Shown: positions 35,404-45,184, counted from the first letter of the stretch. The stretch: DNA of 56,112 nucleotides from CAYMCQ01 sp964389025 (GCA_964389025.1 CAYMCQ010000021.1:1-56112); one strand, 5' to 3'. The notes: generated by a model from the sequence alone, not told the origin. Made by a program: numbers and translations.

Positions 35404-36021
35404 ATGAACGCCGCCGCGCTCAAACATCTTTCTGCCGCCGACCCGGTGATGCGTCGCCTCATCCGCGAGAACGGCGCGTGCGCGCTGGTGCCGGAGACGC
35501 GCCGCCCGCCGTTTCAATCGCTCGCGCAAGCCGTCGCGCATCAACAGCTCAATGGCACGGCGGCAAACACGATCCTCACCCGCTTCAAGAAACTTTTCCC
35601 CGGAAGAAAATTTCCGAGACCGGAAGATTTGGCCTCTGTCACCGACGATGAAATCCGCGCCGCCGGTTTTTCGCGGGCGAAAGTCGCGGCGCTGCGCGAC
35701 ATCGCGGCGAAAACTTTGTCCGGCGTGGTGCCGTCGTCGCGCGTGATCGTGAAAATGTCCGACGAGGACATCGTCGCACGGCTCACGGAAGTTCGCGGAG
35801 TCGGGCGCTGGACGGCTGAGATGCTCTTGATTTTTCAGCTTGGCAGGCCTGATGTTCTGCCTGCGGATGATTTTGGCGTGCGCAGCGGTTTTCGCCTCGC
35901 CTACAAGCGGCGCGATCTGCCGACGCCAAAGGAAATCCTCGCGCACGGCGAACGCTGGCGTCCGCATCGCACGACGGCAGCGTGGTATCTCTGGCGCGCG
36001 GTGGACGGCGCGAAGAAATGA
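35404..36021 (+). CDS. AlkA-like DNA-3-methyladenine glycosylase (HhH-GPD)
   Basis: A 205-residue HhH-GPD glycosylase. The helix-hairpin-helix LTEVRGVGRWTAEML precedes the catalytic Asp in PDVLPADDFGVRSGF. LAQAVAHQQLNGTAANTI is the usual N-terminal block. It excises alkylated bases in the repair pathway. The gene starts 5 bp after argD stops, so it is probably in the arginine transcript, an unusual partner. A long palindromic element separates it from argF. Confidence 0.9.
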   Translation: MNAAALKHLSAADPVMRRLIRENGACALVPETRRPPFQSLAQAVAHQQLNGTAANTILTRFKKLFPGRKFPRPEDLASVTDDEIRAAGFSRAKVAALRDIAAKTLSGVVPSSRVIVKMSDEDIVARLTEVRGVGRWTAEMLLIFQLGRPDVLPADDFGVRSGFRLAYKRRDLPTPKEILAHGERWRPHRTTAAWYLWRAVDGAKK

Positions 36022-36025
36022 AACA

Positions 36026-36173
36026 CTCTCATTTACACCCGGCTTCAGCCGGGTGCCGGAGAGCGCGGAGACCTGTAGCCGTTTCAACGGCTTTCAACGT
36101 GCGCGAAAAACCGTTGAAACGGTATTTTTCGTTGCGTCAGTGTTCACCGGGCTGAAGCCCGGTGTTAATGAGA
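36026..36173. repeat. 148-bp nested palindrome between the glycosylase and argF
   Basis: Outer arms (ctcatttacacccggcttc region from 36026; complement ending near 36173) enclose inner stems (agccgtttcaacggc and ccgttgaaacggta). Each outer arm itself contains a hairpin (cacccggcttcagccgggtg; caccgggctgaagcccggtg). It could attenuate read-through into argF. Confidence 0.8.
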
Positions 36174-36259
36174 AAGGCTTGCAGTGAATTTGAAGTGACG
36201 CACCAGCGAGTTTGGTTTAATTAACTCCTTTGGGTGAAATACCCAGATGTGTTTGAAGC

Positions 36260-37159
36260 ATGAAGCATCTACTCAGCATCGAAAAACTGGCGAAGGCGGA
36301 CATGGAAAAAATCCTGGCCGCCAGCGCGCCGATGAAAAAATCGCGTGGCAAAAAAAATCCGCCGACGCCGCTGGCCGGACAGATCTGGGCGATGCTGTTC
36401 GCGAAATCGTCAACAAGGACGCGGGTTTCGTTCGAGGTCGGGATTCGTGAGTTGGGCGGCCAGCCGATTTTTTTGAACGCAACTGAAATCCAGCTTGGCC
36501 GGGGCGAGCCGATCAAGGATACGGCGCGCGTGCTGGGGAGGATGGTTCACGGCGCGGTGTTTCGGACGTTCGCGCAGAGCGACGTGGAGGAGTTCGCAGC
36601 ATACTCGAAACTTCCGACGATCAATGCGCTCACGGATGACGAGCACCCTTGCCAGATCCTCGCGGACATTTTCACGTTTCAGGAAAAGCGCGGTTCGATC
36701 GCGGGCAAAGTCGTGACGTTCGTCGGCGATGGCATGAGCAACATGGCGAACTCATGGATTTTCGCGGCGGCGAAACTGGGATTTGAATTGCGGATCGCTG
36801 CGCCGAAAAGTTTTCAGCCGGACGCAAAGATTTTGAAACGGGCGAACGGCAAAATCATTTGCACGGAAGATTTTAAGGCTGCGGCGAATGGCGCCGACCT
36901 GCTTTACACCGACGTTTGGATTTCGATGGGCAAGGAGGCGGAATCCGCCGAGCGCATCGCGCAGATGAACGGTTATCAAATCAACCGCGCGCTGGTGAAG
37001 CTCGCGAAGCCGGATGTGCTGGTGATGCACTGCCTGCCCGCGTATCGCGGCAAGGAAATTGACGATGAAACGTTCGAGGCGAACTCGCAAACGATTTTTG
37101 ACGAGGCTGAAAACCGACTGCACGCGCAGAAGGCGATTTTGCAGTGGATTGTTTCTTAA
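36260..37159 (+). CDS. argF: Ornithine carbamoyltransferase
   Basis: A 299-residue carbamoyltransferase that forms citrulline from ornithine and carbamoyl phosphate. The carbamoyl-phosphate site FAKSSTRTRVSFEVG, DEHPCQILADIFT and the ornithine-side HCLPAYRGKEI loop are all intact. The start at 36260 gives MKHLLSIEKLAKADMEKIL, the normal N-terminal helix. It is separated from the upstream glycosylase by a nested palindrome, so it may have its own promoter. Confidence 0.95.
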   Translation: MKHLLSIEKLAKADMEKILAASAPMKKSRGKKNPPTPLAGQIWAMLFAKSSTRTRVSFEVGIRELGGQPIFLNATEIQLGRGEPIKDTARVLGRMVHGAVFRTFAQSDVEEFAAYSKLPTINALTDDEHPCQILADIFTFQEKRGSIAGKVVTFVGDGMSNMANSWIFAAAKLGFELRIAAPKSFQPDAKILKRANGKIICTEDFKAAANGADLLYTDVWISMGKEAESAERIAQMNGYQINRALVKLAKPDVLVMHCLPAYRGKEIDDETFEANSQTIFDEAENRLHAQKAILQWIVS

Positions 37160-37161
37160 AA

Positions 37162-37959
37162 TTATTTTGCGTAGCGTCGCAGATATTTGAGCGCGACAGT
37201 CAAATCTTTCGGCAGCGGCGCGGTGATGACGAGAGGTTCGCTCGTCACTGGATGCGGTAGTGTCAACTGTTCGGCGTGCAACGCGGTGCGGGAGATCAAC
37301 GGGCGTTCCTCGGCGCCGGGTTTCAACCGGTAATCGAGTTTCAATCGCGACAGGAACAGCGGTTTTCCGCCATAAAGACTGTCGCCGACGACCGGAAGCC
37401 GGACGTGTTTCAAGTGAACGCGGATCTGGTGCGGCCTGTCGGTGAGCGGGAAACAATTCAAGAGCGTCCAGCGCGAAAATTTTTCGGCGACTTCAAATTT
37501 CGTCACGGATTTTTTTCCATCGCGGAAATCGGCCTGCATCACACCGGGCTTGACCGGGTGCGGCGCAAGTTTGGCGTCCACTTCAAACTGATCTTCGGGC
37601 GGCGCATCGCGGACGAGGGCGAGATATTTTGTGAACGGCTTGTTCGAGCCGAACAGGTTTGCAAGTGCGACAAGGACGGTTTTGTTTTTCGCGAGCAGAA
37701 TCACGCCGCTGGTTTCGGAATCGAGCCGGTGCGCGTTCATCAGATAATTCAGCCCGCGTTCCTTCGCCCAACTTGCGCCACGCTCGACGCCATCGTGCAG
37801 CAACTTCATCAAGTTTGGACGCTGCGGATCGTAACGGTCCGGCGAGGTGCGAAGCAGCGCGGGCTTGTCGAGCGCGAGGAGGTGTTCGTCCTCGAAAAGA
37901 ACGGGGATTTCCCAGAACTCGCTCGTGGCGGGCGAAGATAGTTTGATGACGTGGCTCAC
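37162..37959 (-). CDS. RluA-family pseudouridine synthase
   Basis: A 265-residue pseudouridine synthase. The catalytic Asp lies in MNAHRLDSETSGVILLAKN, and FEDEHLLALDKPALLRTSP, RPHQIRVHLKHVRLPVVGDSLYGG and the C-terminal LHAEQLTLPHP are typical. No S4 domain precedes it, as in the RluA/RluC-like short forms. A GTG at 37959 is taken as the start since nothing in frame upstream looks conserved. Stop codons of this gene and argF face each other 2 bp apart. Confidence 0.88.
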   Translation of the reverse strand: MSHVIKLSSPATSEFWEIPVLFEDEHLLALDKPALLRTSPDRYDPQRPNLMKLLHDGVERGASWAKERGLNYLMNAHRLDSETSGVILLAKNKTVLVALANLFGSNKPFTKYLALVRDAPPEDQFEVDAKLAPHPVKPGVMQADFRDGKKSVTKFEVAEKFSRWTLLNCFPLTDRPHQIRVHLKHVRLPVVGDSLYGGKPLFLSRLKLDYRLKPGAEERPLISRTALHAEQLTLPHPVTSEPLVITAPLPKDLTVALKYLRRYAK

Positions 37960-37993
37960 AACATCGCTGAGGCGACGGCAAAGCGGCACCACG

Positions 37994-39742
37994 TTATTTG
38001 CCGCCGGAACGACCTGACGTGATTTCCCGGAAGACAGGTTCCTGCTGCACTTGCTTTTGAAACCACTGGTTGAAAGCGTCCTGCTGGCGGCTTTGACGCA
38101 GGGAAGCCAGGAAGGCGGGAAGTTCTTGTTGTAATTTCGCCGCGTCCGCCGGAACGCGCTCGATGACGTGGAAAACAAATGCGCCATCATCCATGGGCAC
38201 GGTAGCGCTGACTTTTCCGGCGGGTGTGACGAACGCGACATTTTGCAACTGACCGAGGCTGAGGCGGTCTTCGACTTCCGGCAGCTTGCGCGTGCTGAGT
38301 GAAAAAGGCGGCGGTTTGATATACTCGCCTTTGCCCGATTTGCAGGCGACCGAAAAGTTCGTGACTGGACCGGACGCGTTCGTGGTGAAGGACCTGGAAA
38401 AATCCTCCGCCGCCTGGCGCGCGCGCTCGACGGCCAGTGTGTAGGCGCAATCAGCGACAACCCTGCTGCGAATGCTGTCGAGCGGGGGATTTTCGCTCGC
38501 AATACGCTTGTTGAAGCCGATGAAATAAATGGCGTCCTGCCCGTCGAGCGGCCCGGCAAACGGTGATTCCGGCATCAGCTTGAACGGTTCGCCCGCCAGT
38601 TTCGGCAAAAGTTTCAACTCATTGGTCTCGTCATTCAGGGAAAATGGCGCAGTGACTTTGACCGTCAATCCGTTGGAGGCGGCGACCGCGGAAAGCATTT
38701 CAGGCTTTGGAGACTCGGCGCTCAAAAGCGGATCGGCGATTTCGTTGGCCTTTTTGCGGGCGGCAAACCGCTGCTCGTTTTCGCGCAGTTCGTTTTTGAT
38801 TTTTTCCGTCGCCTCATCAGGACTTTTCACTTCTTTATAATAATTTGTCCCGCCGCGCTTGCGATAGACCAGTTCCGCCAGCCGATCAAGGTTCGTCACA
38901 GCGGTGATTTTAAGCTCGGATTCACTCAGAGCTTCTCGAAAGTGCCGCTTCGCGAAATCAACGACTTCGCTCAAGTTCGTCACCCGGCCAAGCCGCGCGT
39001 CCGCGTCGGAATTAAAATTTGTCAGGTCATATTTGACGTAGTTGACCTGGATGCGCTCCGGGATTTTGTATTCCGCCTGATGCTGTTGAAAAAACTGCGC
39101 GAGCGCGTTCGAATTCACGGTGACGCCGGCCAGGTAATTCGACGCGGGAAAATAAGCGATCTCGGCGGAAATGTCTTCGTTCAGAAGGCGGTATAAATAT
39201 TCGGCCTCTTGCGGTGTAACGAGTCTGCCGGGCAACCCGACCGTGGTTATCAACTGCTGAAGGCCGATCTCGTGCCGCAGGAAATTTTCAAAGTCCAACA
39301 GCGTCATGCCGCGCTCGCGCAATACTTGTTTTTCAAAATCTTCAGGCGAAATCGCCTTGTCTTTGGCGGGGTGTAAAATCTCGGTGGCCATCCGGCGCAC
39401 TGTGTCGTCGCCGACCTTGATGTTGCGTTCCTCCTGCTCGCGAATGAACAGCAGCCGGCGATACGTGAACATCTGTGGCTCGAAGCCAAATTGTTTCGCC
39501 ATCGGGTCCTTGTCCGGCCACTCGCCGTGCGTCAAACGGTATTGAAGATAAACTTCCCGCAGAACGCTTTCGTAATCTTCCCGCGAGACTTCCTTTCCTT
39601 TTATCTCGCCGAATTTTTCGCTGCCGCGCCGGGTGTCGCTGACTTTTTGGTTTGGGTTGAAGAAATAGACAAAGCTGACGACGGTAAGAAAGACGATGAC
39701 TATCCAAAGCCATTTTTGATGTCGGCGAATCGTTCCAAACAT
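37994..39742 (-). CDS. SurA/PpiD-like periplasmic chaperone
   Basis: A 582-residue protein with one N-terminal membrane anchor (WLWIVIVFLTVVSFVYFF, residues 10-28) and a large helical extracytoplasmic part. GKEVSREDYESVLREVYL and the following helices match the SurA N-terminal/PpiD chaperone region. A parvulin-like tail appears near the C terminus (SLGQLQNVAFVTPAGKVSATV, GAFVFHVIERVP). A middle parvulin domain is not clearly visible, so isomerase activity is uncertain. It probably assists folding of exported proteins. Start and anchor agree. Confidence 0.82.
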   Translation of the reverse strand: MFGTIRRHQKWLWIVIVFLTVVSFVYFFNPNQKVSDTRRGSEKFGEIKGKEVSREDYESVLREVYLQYRLTHGEWPDKDPMAKQFGFEPQMFTYRRLLFIREQEERNIKVGDDTVRRMATEILHPAKDKAISPEDFEKQVLRERGMTLLDFENFLRHEIGLQQLITTVGLPGRLVTPQEAEYLYRLLNEDISAEIAYFPASNYLAGVTVNSNALAQFFQQHQAEYKIPERIQVNYVKYDLTNFNSDADARLGRVTNLSEVVDFAKRHFREALSESELKITAVTNLDRLAELVYRKRGGTNYYKEVKSPDEATEKIKNELRENEQRFAARKKANEIADPLLSAESPKPEMLSAVAASNGLTVKVTAPFSLNDETNELKLLPKLAGEPFKLMPESPFAGPLDGQDAIYFIGFNKRIASENPPLDSIRSRVVADCAYTLAVERARQAAEDFSRSFTTNASGPVTNFSVACKSGKGEYIKPPPFSLSTRKLPEVEDRLSLGQLQNVAFVTPAGKVSATVPMDDGAFVFHVIERVPADAAKLQQELPAFLASLRQSRQQDAFNQWFQKQVQQEPVFREITSGRSGGK

Positions 39743-39801
39743 AAATTAAGAGCGCGCAAGTAAGCAGCTTTCCCGGCGTCGGTCAAACGGAAAAACCCGC
39801 T

Positions 39802-39896
39802 ATCCTTCTTCCTCGTAATCGTCCTCGTTCTCGTCCCTCGTCCTCGAAAAACCGAAACAAACCGAGGACGAGGACGAGAACGAGAAGGAGAAGGAT
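39802..39896. repeat. Hexanucleotide-armed inverted repeat upstream of an unknown gene
   Basis: Left arm 39802-39846 (tcgtcc-type hexads) and right arm 39863-39896 (gaggac/gagaac/gagaag hexads) are complementary. The right arm ends inside the ATG proposed at 39895, the start codon of the next frame, which makes that start doubtful. Confidence 0.8.
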
Positions 39897-41136
39897 GACA
39901 ATTCCAGAACCATGGAGCGAAGAATGCCCCACCTGCTTGGACTTTACGCTTCCCATGCGGTATTTTGCCTCGCCTATGATTCCGGCCACCGAACAACTCA
40001 AATCCCCGGAGCAAAAACCCGCGCCGCGCCGCGCCAAAAGATACACGGGCCAAGTGGTTTACATCTTCGCGTTCGACGTGGCTTACGAAATGATCCGTAA
40101 GCCGGTGCGGGAACTTTTGGGACAACCCGTCGCGCAATTTGTCGTGGATTCCAGCAAGCGCACACCGCGACAACTTTTCTTTTACAAACCGCAAATGATC
40201 CGCCTGCTTCCTATGGAACGCATCGGGCCGCATGGAGCGGTGCGCGTGGAAAGCGCGATCAAACTTCTACCGGTCGGAGCCATCAGCATCACCGTGCGCG
40301 TGCCGTTTGAAGTTGAAGCCATCGAAGATTTGGTCGTCTATCACGATCTGCAATTCAGCAACGGCTCGCTCAACGAAGAAGTCCGCCGGCTCGCACAACA
40401 AGTTCGTGAGGAGTTGTCCGATTACTACGTCCGACCCGTGAAACATCTGGCCGATGAGGAAGCCTACACGGTTTTCTGTCTCGAATCGCCATTGCACGCG
40501 GAAGACCGCGCGCCGTTGAGCGCGGAGAAATGGCTGGCCGCCAACCGCCGCTCAGTCGCCTCGCTGCTCGCGCAAGAGCCGGATGTTGATCATCTCTCAA
40601 AACAGGAATCTGACGAATCCACTGGCCGTTACTTAAGCTACTACGAAAATGATCTCGTCGTTGTGGACTGGGACGCCGCGCTCATCATTGACGAGCCGCG
40701 CGATTTCGATGAAATGCTTTACGTCATGGAACTCGCGAACCTTCAACTCGCCGAACTGGAAGCTTACGACAGGATTTTGGATGACTCGCTCGACCGCGCT
40801 TACCGCGACTTGGCCGCGCGCCCGTTGAGCAGTCGCGGAACGATTCTCCGCGAGCTTCGCGAAATCAGGATTGATCTCGCCCGTTTTAGCGACGAGCTTT
40901 CCAACATCACAAAGTTTTTCGGCGATTGGCATCTCGCGCGCATCTACGAAAACATTTCCTGCCGTTTCCACCTCGCGGACTGGCACCGGACGATTGACAA
41001 AAAACTCCAGACGCTCGACGACCTGTATCAACTCCTCAACCACGACCAGACCAACCGTTGGATGCTGATTCTGGAAACCACCATCGTCCTGCTCTTCATC
41101 ATTGATTTGATAATCCTGTTCATGGGTTTGAAGTGA
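39895..41136 (+). CDS. Protein of unknown function with C-terminal membrane anchor (RMND1/DUF155-like?)
   Basis: A 413-residue protein, mostly acidic and helical in its second half (DFDEMLYVMELANLQLAELEAY, EIRIDLARFSDELSNITKFFGDW), ending in one membrane segment (TTIVLLFIIDLIILFMGL). The plan of helical domain then terminal anchor recalls the DUF155/RMND1 family, but similarity is weak. The first 27 residues follow the repeat, and internal ATGs at 39955 and 39976 are better starts; I keep the longest frame. Alone between the chaperone and the restriction-modification gene, convergent with the latter. Confidence 0.72.
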   Translation: MTIPEPWSEECPTCLDFTLPMRYFASPMIPATEQLKSPEQKPAPRRAKRYTGQVVYIFAFDVAYEMIRKPVRELLGQPVAQFVVDSSKRTPRQLFFYKPQMIRLLPMERIGPHGAVRVESAIKLLPVGAISITVRVPFEVEAIEDLVVYHDLQFSNGSLNEEVRRLAQQVREELSDYYVRPVKHLADEEAYTVFCLESPLHAEDRAPLSAEKWLAANRRSVASLLAQEPDVDHLSKQESDESTGRYLSYYENDLVVVDWDAALIIDEPRDFDEMLYVMELANLQLAELEAYDRILDDSLDRAYRDLAARPLSSRGTILRELREIRIDLARFSDELSNITKFFGDWHLARIYENISCRFHLADWHRTIDKKLQTLDDLYQLLNHDQTNRWMLILETTIVLLFIIDLIILFMGLK

Positions 41137-41167
41137 TTTGAGGCGGTTGCGTTAAGGACAACGCGCC

Positions 41168-43496
41168 CTACCTTCCAGCTTCCACGATTTTCTTCTCCTC
41201 ATCTGTCAGGCCGTAAAGCTCATAAACCCGCTCGTCAATTTCCCGGTCAAGCTTTTCGATTTCGGATTCCAGCGCGGCGAGATCGGCGTTGCGTCCCCGC
41301 GCTGGTCAGAAAGATGTTGATTATCCCGCCATCGAGCGCACGCCAACCGTCTTGGTCGTGCCGGATTTGGTTTATTCCCTTTCCCGGCACGAACGATTCG
41401 AAGGCTTCTTGCGATTCGGCGATTGTTATGAGGACGGTGTTCGCTTGGGGGTCGGCTTTTTCCAGCAAAACAATTTCTGTGTCCACGGTCACGCCAGTGA
41501 AAACCGGAAGCAGGAAGTGGATAATTTCTCGAATCTTCGCGCTTTCCGTTACGAACCGCCGAGTGTTTTGCTGCAATATATTCGTCAGCCACGGATTCGG
41601 AATAATCATTCCAAACAACCCGCCATCGCGAACGAGATGTTTGATGCTCCGCTCAAGGAAAAGCAGATAACTGTCAAGTTGATAGCCTTGGCAGGTGTAA
41701 TTTTGATTCAAAAAAGATTTTGCAGCTTCATCGAGATACGCTCCGTAAGGCGGATTGCTGATGACAAAATCGAAGCCGCCGCGTTTCATGGTTTCGGGAA
41801 ACTCCGCCTGCCAGTCGAACGCCGTGTCGCCCGCCACGGCTTTGTCCGCAATGAGTGAGTTGCCACGCCGGAGATTTTTTCTCAGGTCGGGCAGGAAGTT
41901 CAACGGGCGCGAGCCTTTGCCGCGCTTCTGCAATTCCGCGCGGATGAAGTCGCGCTCGACAGCCATCAACCGCATCCAGAGATTGAGCTTGGCGACTTCG
42001 ATGGCCTTTTCATCCAAGTCCACGCCGAAAATATTTTCCGTGGCGACGCGGATGCCGAGGTGGTCAACTTCCTCGGCAATTTCTCCGGCGGCGTCGAACA
42101 ACATGCCGGAACCATTGCCGCGCTCTGCTTTGGCTTTGCGGCAGGCGGCGTTGTATTCATCGTAGGCTTTGACGAGCGCATCGAACGCGCGCAACAGGAA
42201 CGAACCGGAACCCATCGCCGGATCGAGAACTTTGATTTGAGCGAGTTCGCGGATTTTCGCGGACGCGCCCTTGTAGTTTTTGTAGCCGAGCAGCGTGATG
42301 GCTTCGGCAAGGACGGGTTTTATCTTTTCGCCGAGAGTGTGGGCGACGATGTAATCCACGATGTATTGCGGCGTGTAGTAGATGCCTTCCTTTTTGCGAA
42401 GTTCGTCGGTGTCTTCGATGACGATGCGTCCGGCGTCCTGAAAAAGTTTGTGCGCGAGGAATCGTTCATAGACCGCGCCCATGATGTCCTGCGACATCTT
42501 GCTGAAGTCGTAAAGGTAAAGATGCCGGAAGGGAAAAAGCTCGCCCTGGCCGAGCGGAATGCCGCAGGTCGCGGCGAGTTCGGCGTGAAGCGGCTCGTGG
42601 CCAATGACGGTGGCGAGCGCTTCGTTGTCAATCTTCAGTTCGTCGCACAGGAGCGGCTGCTGAAAGAGTTCCGTGTTGAACTTGAATTTGATTTCCTGAA
42701 AGAGCGATTCGCGCAGAACTTCGGCGAAGGTTTTGTCCGAATGGCCTTCATACATCACCTCGTAATGGATGTAAGCGCGGGCGAGCTTGTTCCATTCAAT
42801 GAGCCGGTGCGTCTCCAACATGCGGCAGAAGATGAAACGGTCGAGGAGTTGCTGGCTGGCGAGGGTGATTTCTTCGAGTGAACGCTTTTGATTTCGCATC
42901 GCAAAACCGTTGGCGATGATGAGCCGCCAGCGTTTGAGGTCGGCGAGAAAGCGTTTGTCGAGGTCGGCCTTGTGGCTTTGGTCGTAGAGTTCCTCGATGC
43001 GCCCGCCCTCGATATTTTCCAGCGCGAGCAGTTCCCAAAGTTTTTCACGGTTCGGAATGAGTTCGTTGAGCTTAAAGGAAAACGTCGGCTTTTCTTCGGT
43101 GACGCGGATGAAGTGCCATTGGGAAAAGTTGGTGAGGACGATCCACGTCACCGGCTTTTCCATCTGCGTTTGTTCCGGGCTGACGCGGTAGTTGCGAATG
43201 TAATCAAGGACTTGCGCCTTGTGGCCTTCAAACAAGTCGAGCGAAACGTCAATCAGACTTTTGGCCTCGACAAAGAGCAGCGGGCGGTCGGATTTCAAAA
43301 GGTAGTCCACCTGGTCGCCGAGAATTTTGAATTCTGGAACGATGTTGTTGTCCCCGTAACCCAGAGATTTGAGCAATGGCCGGATGAGTTTGTGCTTGGT
43401 GGTTTCTTCCGGCGCGGCTTCGTCAAAGGCGGTGGTGGGAAAATTCTTTGCCAGCGCAACGAGTTCGGCGAGCTTGGCGAAGAATTGTTCTTTCAT
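41168..43496 (-). pseudogene. Type IIG restriction-modification gene with deleted specificity domain and frameshift
   Basis: The open part (43496 to 41247) encodes an Eco57I-type enzyme. It has an N-terminal PD-(D/E)XK nuclease (Asp64, Glu77, Lys79 in DQVDYLL and LLFVEAKS), a helical linker, and an N6-adenine methylase with DPAMGSGSF (from residue 425) and NPPYGAYL (581). After LDGGIINIFLT (near 41310) the frame runs into noise. The true C terminus of the family reappears in another frame at 41293-41168 (EIEKLDREIDERVYELYGLT...). The specificity domain between these parts (~250+ residues in relatives) is gone. Without it the enzyme should lack DNA specificity; likely inactive. Confidence 0.85.
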
Positions 43497-43587
43497 TGGG
43501 CGGGGATTTTTTAGCGGAGTTGGCGGGTGAAGACAAGCAGCGAACAAATTCATTGACGCAGGCATGTGACTTCCGAATTCTCAACTG

Positions 43588-44715
43588 ATGGACCGCCATT
43601 TTCTTCGTCGCGCTGGGATGCTGGTTTCGATTAAACTTTTCCTCGCCGCAAATCTTATGGCGCAAACAAACCAATCTCCCGCCGTTCGCTGGCTCGAAAA
43701 CGCGCCGGTCGCGCCGCAGTTCAAAATTCCAAAATCGAAAACTGCCTGGCGGGAAAAGCGCGCCCAAGTCCGCGAGCAGCTTTGGAAACTGCTCGGCAAA
43801 CTCCCGCCGCGCCCGAAATTTCCCAAAGTCGAAACGTTGTCGCGCGAAGACCGCGGCGATTTCATCGTGGAAAAATTTCAGTTCGACAACGGCGCGGGCG
43901 CGACGGTTCCCGGCTATTTGCTGCTGCCGAAAAATGTTTCGGGAAAATCCCCGGCGATTCTTTATTGCCACTGGCACGGCGGCGAATATGACATTGGCAA
44001 AGAAGAGTTGTTCAAGGCCAGCCACACGCCCGACGAGCCGGGGCCGATTTTTGCGAAGCGCGGATTTGCGGTCATCGGGATTGATGCTTATTGCTTCGGC
44101 GAACGAAATGGAAAAAGCCCCGGTGGCGACAAGGACAAGGGCAAAGATGGTGAAATGTCCGCGAGCAAATTCAATCTTTGGGTTGGCCGCACACTTTGGG
44201 GAATGATGCTGCGCGACGACCTGATGGCGTTGGATTATTTGGCGTCGCGCCCGGAAGTGGACGCAAACCACATCGGCGTCACCGGCATGAGCATGGGTGC
44301 GACGCGCTCGTGGTGGCTGATGGCACTGGACGAACGGATCAAAACCGGCGTCGCTGTCGCCTGCCTCACGCACTATCAAACTTTGATCACGAACGAGTCG
44401 CTCCGGGCACACGGCATTTATTATTTCGTGCCGAACATGCTGAATCATTTCGACACCGAAGCAGTCGTGTCGCTGATTGCGCCGAGGCCGGCGCTGTTTA
44501 TGAACGGCGACGAAGACGGAGGTTCGCCGGTTGATGGAATTCACAAAATCGAATCTGTCGTTCGCGACGCCTACAAACTTTACGGCGCAGAGGGCAATTT
44601 TCAGAGTGAAGTTTATCCCGGACAAGGCCACGTTTACACCCCGAAGATGTGGCAAAAAACTTTGGACTGGATGGATGAGAAGTTGAAATGGTTTAACGAT
44701 TCAACGAACAAATGA
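43588..44715 (+). CDS. Secreted alpha/beta hydrolase (acetyl-xylan-esterase-like)
   Basis: A 375-residue hydrolase with an N-terminal leader (LVSIKLFLAANLMAQT), so exported. The nucleophile Ser sits in IGVTGMSMGATRSWW; LYCHWHGGEYDIGKEEL and the acid region LFMNGDEDGGSPVDG followed by His in GQGHVYTPKMW complete the triad. Family members deacetylate sugars or hydrolyse esters; the substrate is unknown. Its stop overlaps the Rrf2-type gene (ATGA), so both are probably translated together. Confidence 0.8.
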   Translation: MDRHFLRRAGMLVSIKLFLAANLMAQTNQSPAVRWLENAPVAPQFKIPKSKTAWREKRAQVREQLWKLLGKLPPRPKFPKVETLSREDRGDFIVEKFQFDNGAGATVPGYLLLPKNVSGKSPAILYCHWHGGEYDIGKEELFKASHTPDEPGPIFAKRGFAVIGIDAYCFGERNGKSPGGDKDKGKDGEMSASKFNLWVGRTLWGMMLRDDLMALDYLASRPEVDANHIGVTGMSMGATRSWWLMALDERIKTGVAVACLTHYQTLITNESLRAHGIYYFVPNMLNHFDTEAVVSLIAPRPALFMNGDEDGGSPVDGIHKIESVVRDAYKLYGAEGNFQSEVYPGQGHVYTPKMWQKTLDWMDEKLKWFNDSTNK

Positions 44716-45131
44716 AACTTTCCGTAAAAAGCGATTACGCCGCCCGCGCGGTTCTGGCGCTCGCGCGGCGCCATCAAACCCACGTCGCGCAACGCGTGGA
44801 AGATTTGGCCGACGCCCATGGTGTTCCGGCAAATTATCTTGTGCAGATTCTCATCGAGCTGAAATCGGCGGGCATCGTCAAAAGCGTTCGCGGCAAAGAG
44901 GGTGGCTATCTGCTCGCGCGCGCGCCGGCGGACATCACGCTCGGCGATGTGATTCGCGGTGTTCACGGGCAGGTTTTCGATTCTCCCGCGTTGAGCGACG
45001 CAAATTGTCCGTGGGAATTGCGTTCGGCCTGGGAAAAGTTGCAGAAATCGCTGGACGAAACGGCTGACTCAATCACGTTCCAACAACTTCTCGAACGCAG
45101 CGCGGAGAAGGAAAAGATGTATTACATCTGA
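44712..45131 (+). CDS. Rrf2-family regulator lacking cysteine ligands
   Basis: A 139-residue regulator: KLSVKSDYAARAVLALAR, VPANYLVQILIELKSAGIVKS and SVRGKEGGYLLARAP form the winged helix of Rrf2 proteins. The C-terminal Fe-S sites usual in IscR/NsrR (three cysteines) are missing; only one Cys (NCPWELRSAW) remains, so it probably senses something other than an Fe-S cluster. It overlaps the esterase gene upstream and is convergent with the DUF255 gene. Confidence 0.88.
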   Translation: MKLSVKSDYAARAVLALARRHQTHVAQRVEDLADAHGVPANYLVQILIELKSAGIVKSVRGKEGGYLLARAPADITLGDVIRGVHGQVFDSPALSDANCPWELRSAWEKLQKSLDETADSITFQQLLERSAEKEKMYYI

Positions 45132-45134
45132 CGT

Positions 45135-45184
45135 GGTAGGGACGCGCTGCCGCGCGTCCGGCTGACCCGCAGGTCAGCCCTACC
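45135..45184. repeat. GGTAGGG...CCCTACC element at the 3' ends of two convergent genes
   Basis: Two short hairpins (gacgcgctgccgcgcgtcc and gctgacccgcaggtcagc) bounded by ggtaggg and ccctacc. It is an inverted copy of the element inside the DUF255 gene at 46179-46229 (nearly identical when complemented). It supplies the stop codon of the DUF255 gene. Confidence 0.85.

Noticed and set aside
39783..40046. Long open frames on the strand opposite many genes
   Set aside because: They mirror codon bias of the real genes in a GC-rich genome and contain no recognisable motifs.
41168..43496. Defence island around the type IIG gene
   Set aside because: The gene is broken and its neighbours (unknown anchored protein, esterase) are not recognised defence genes.
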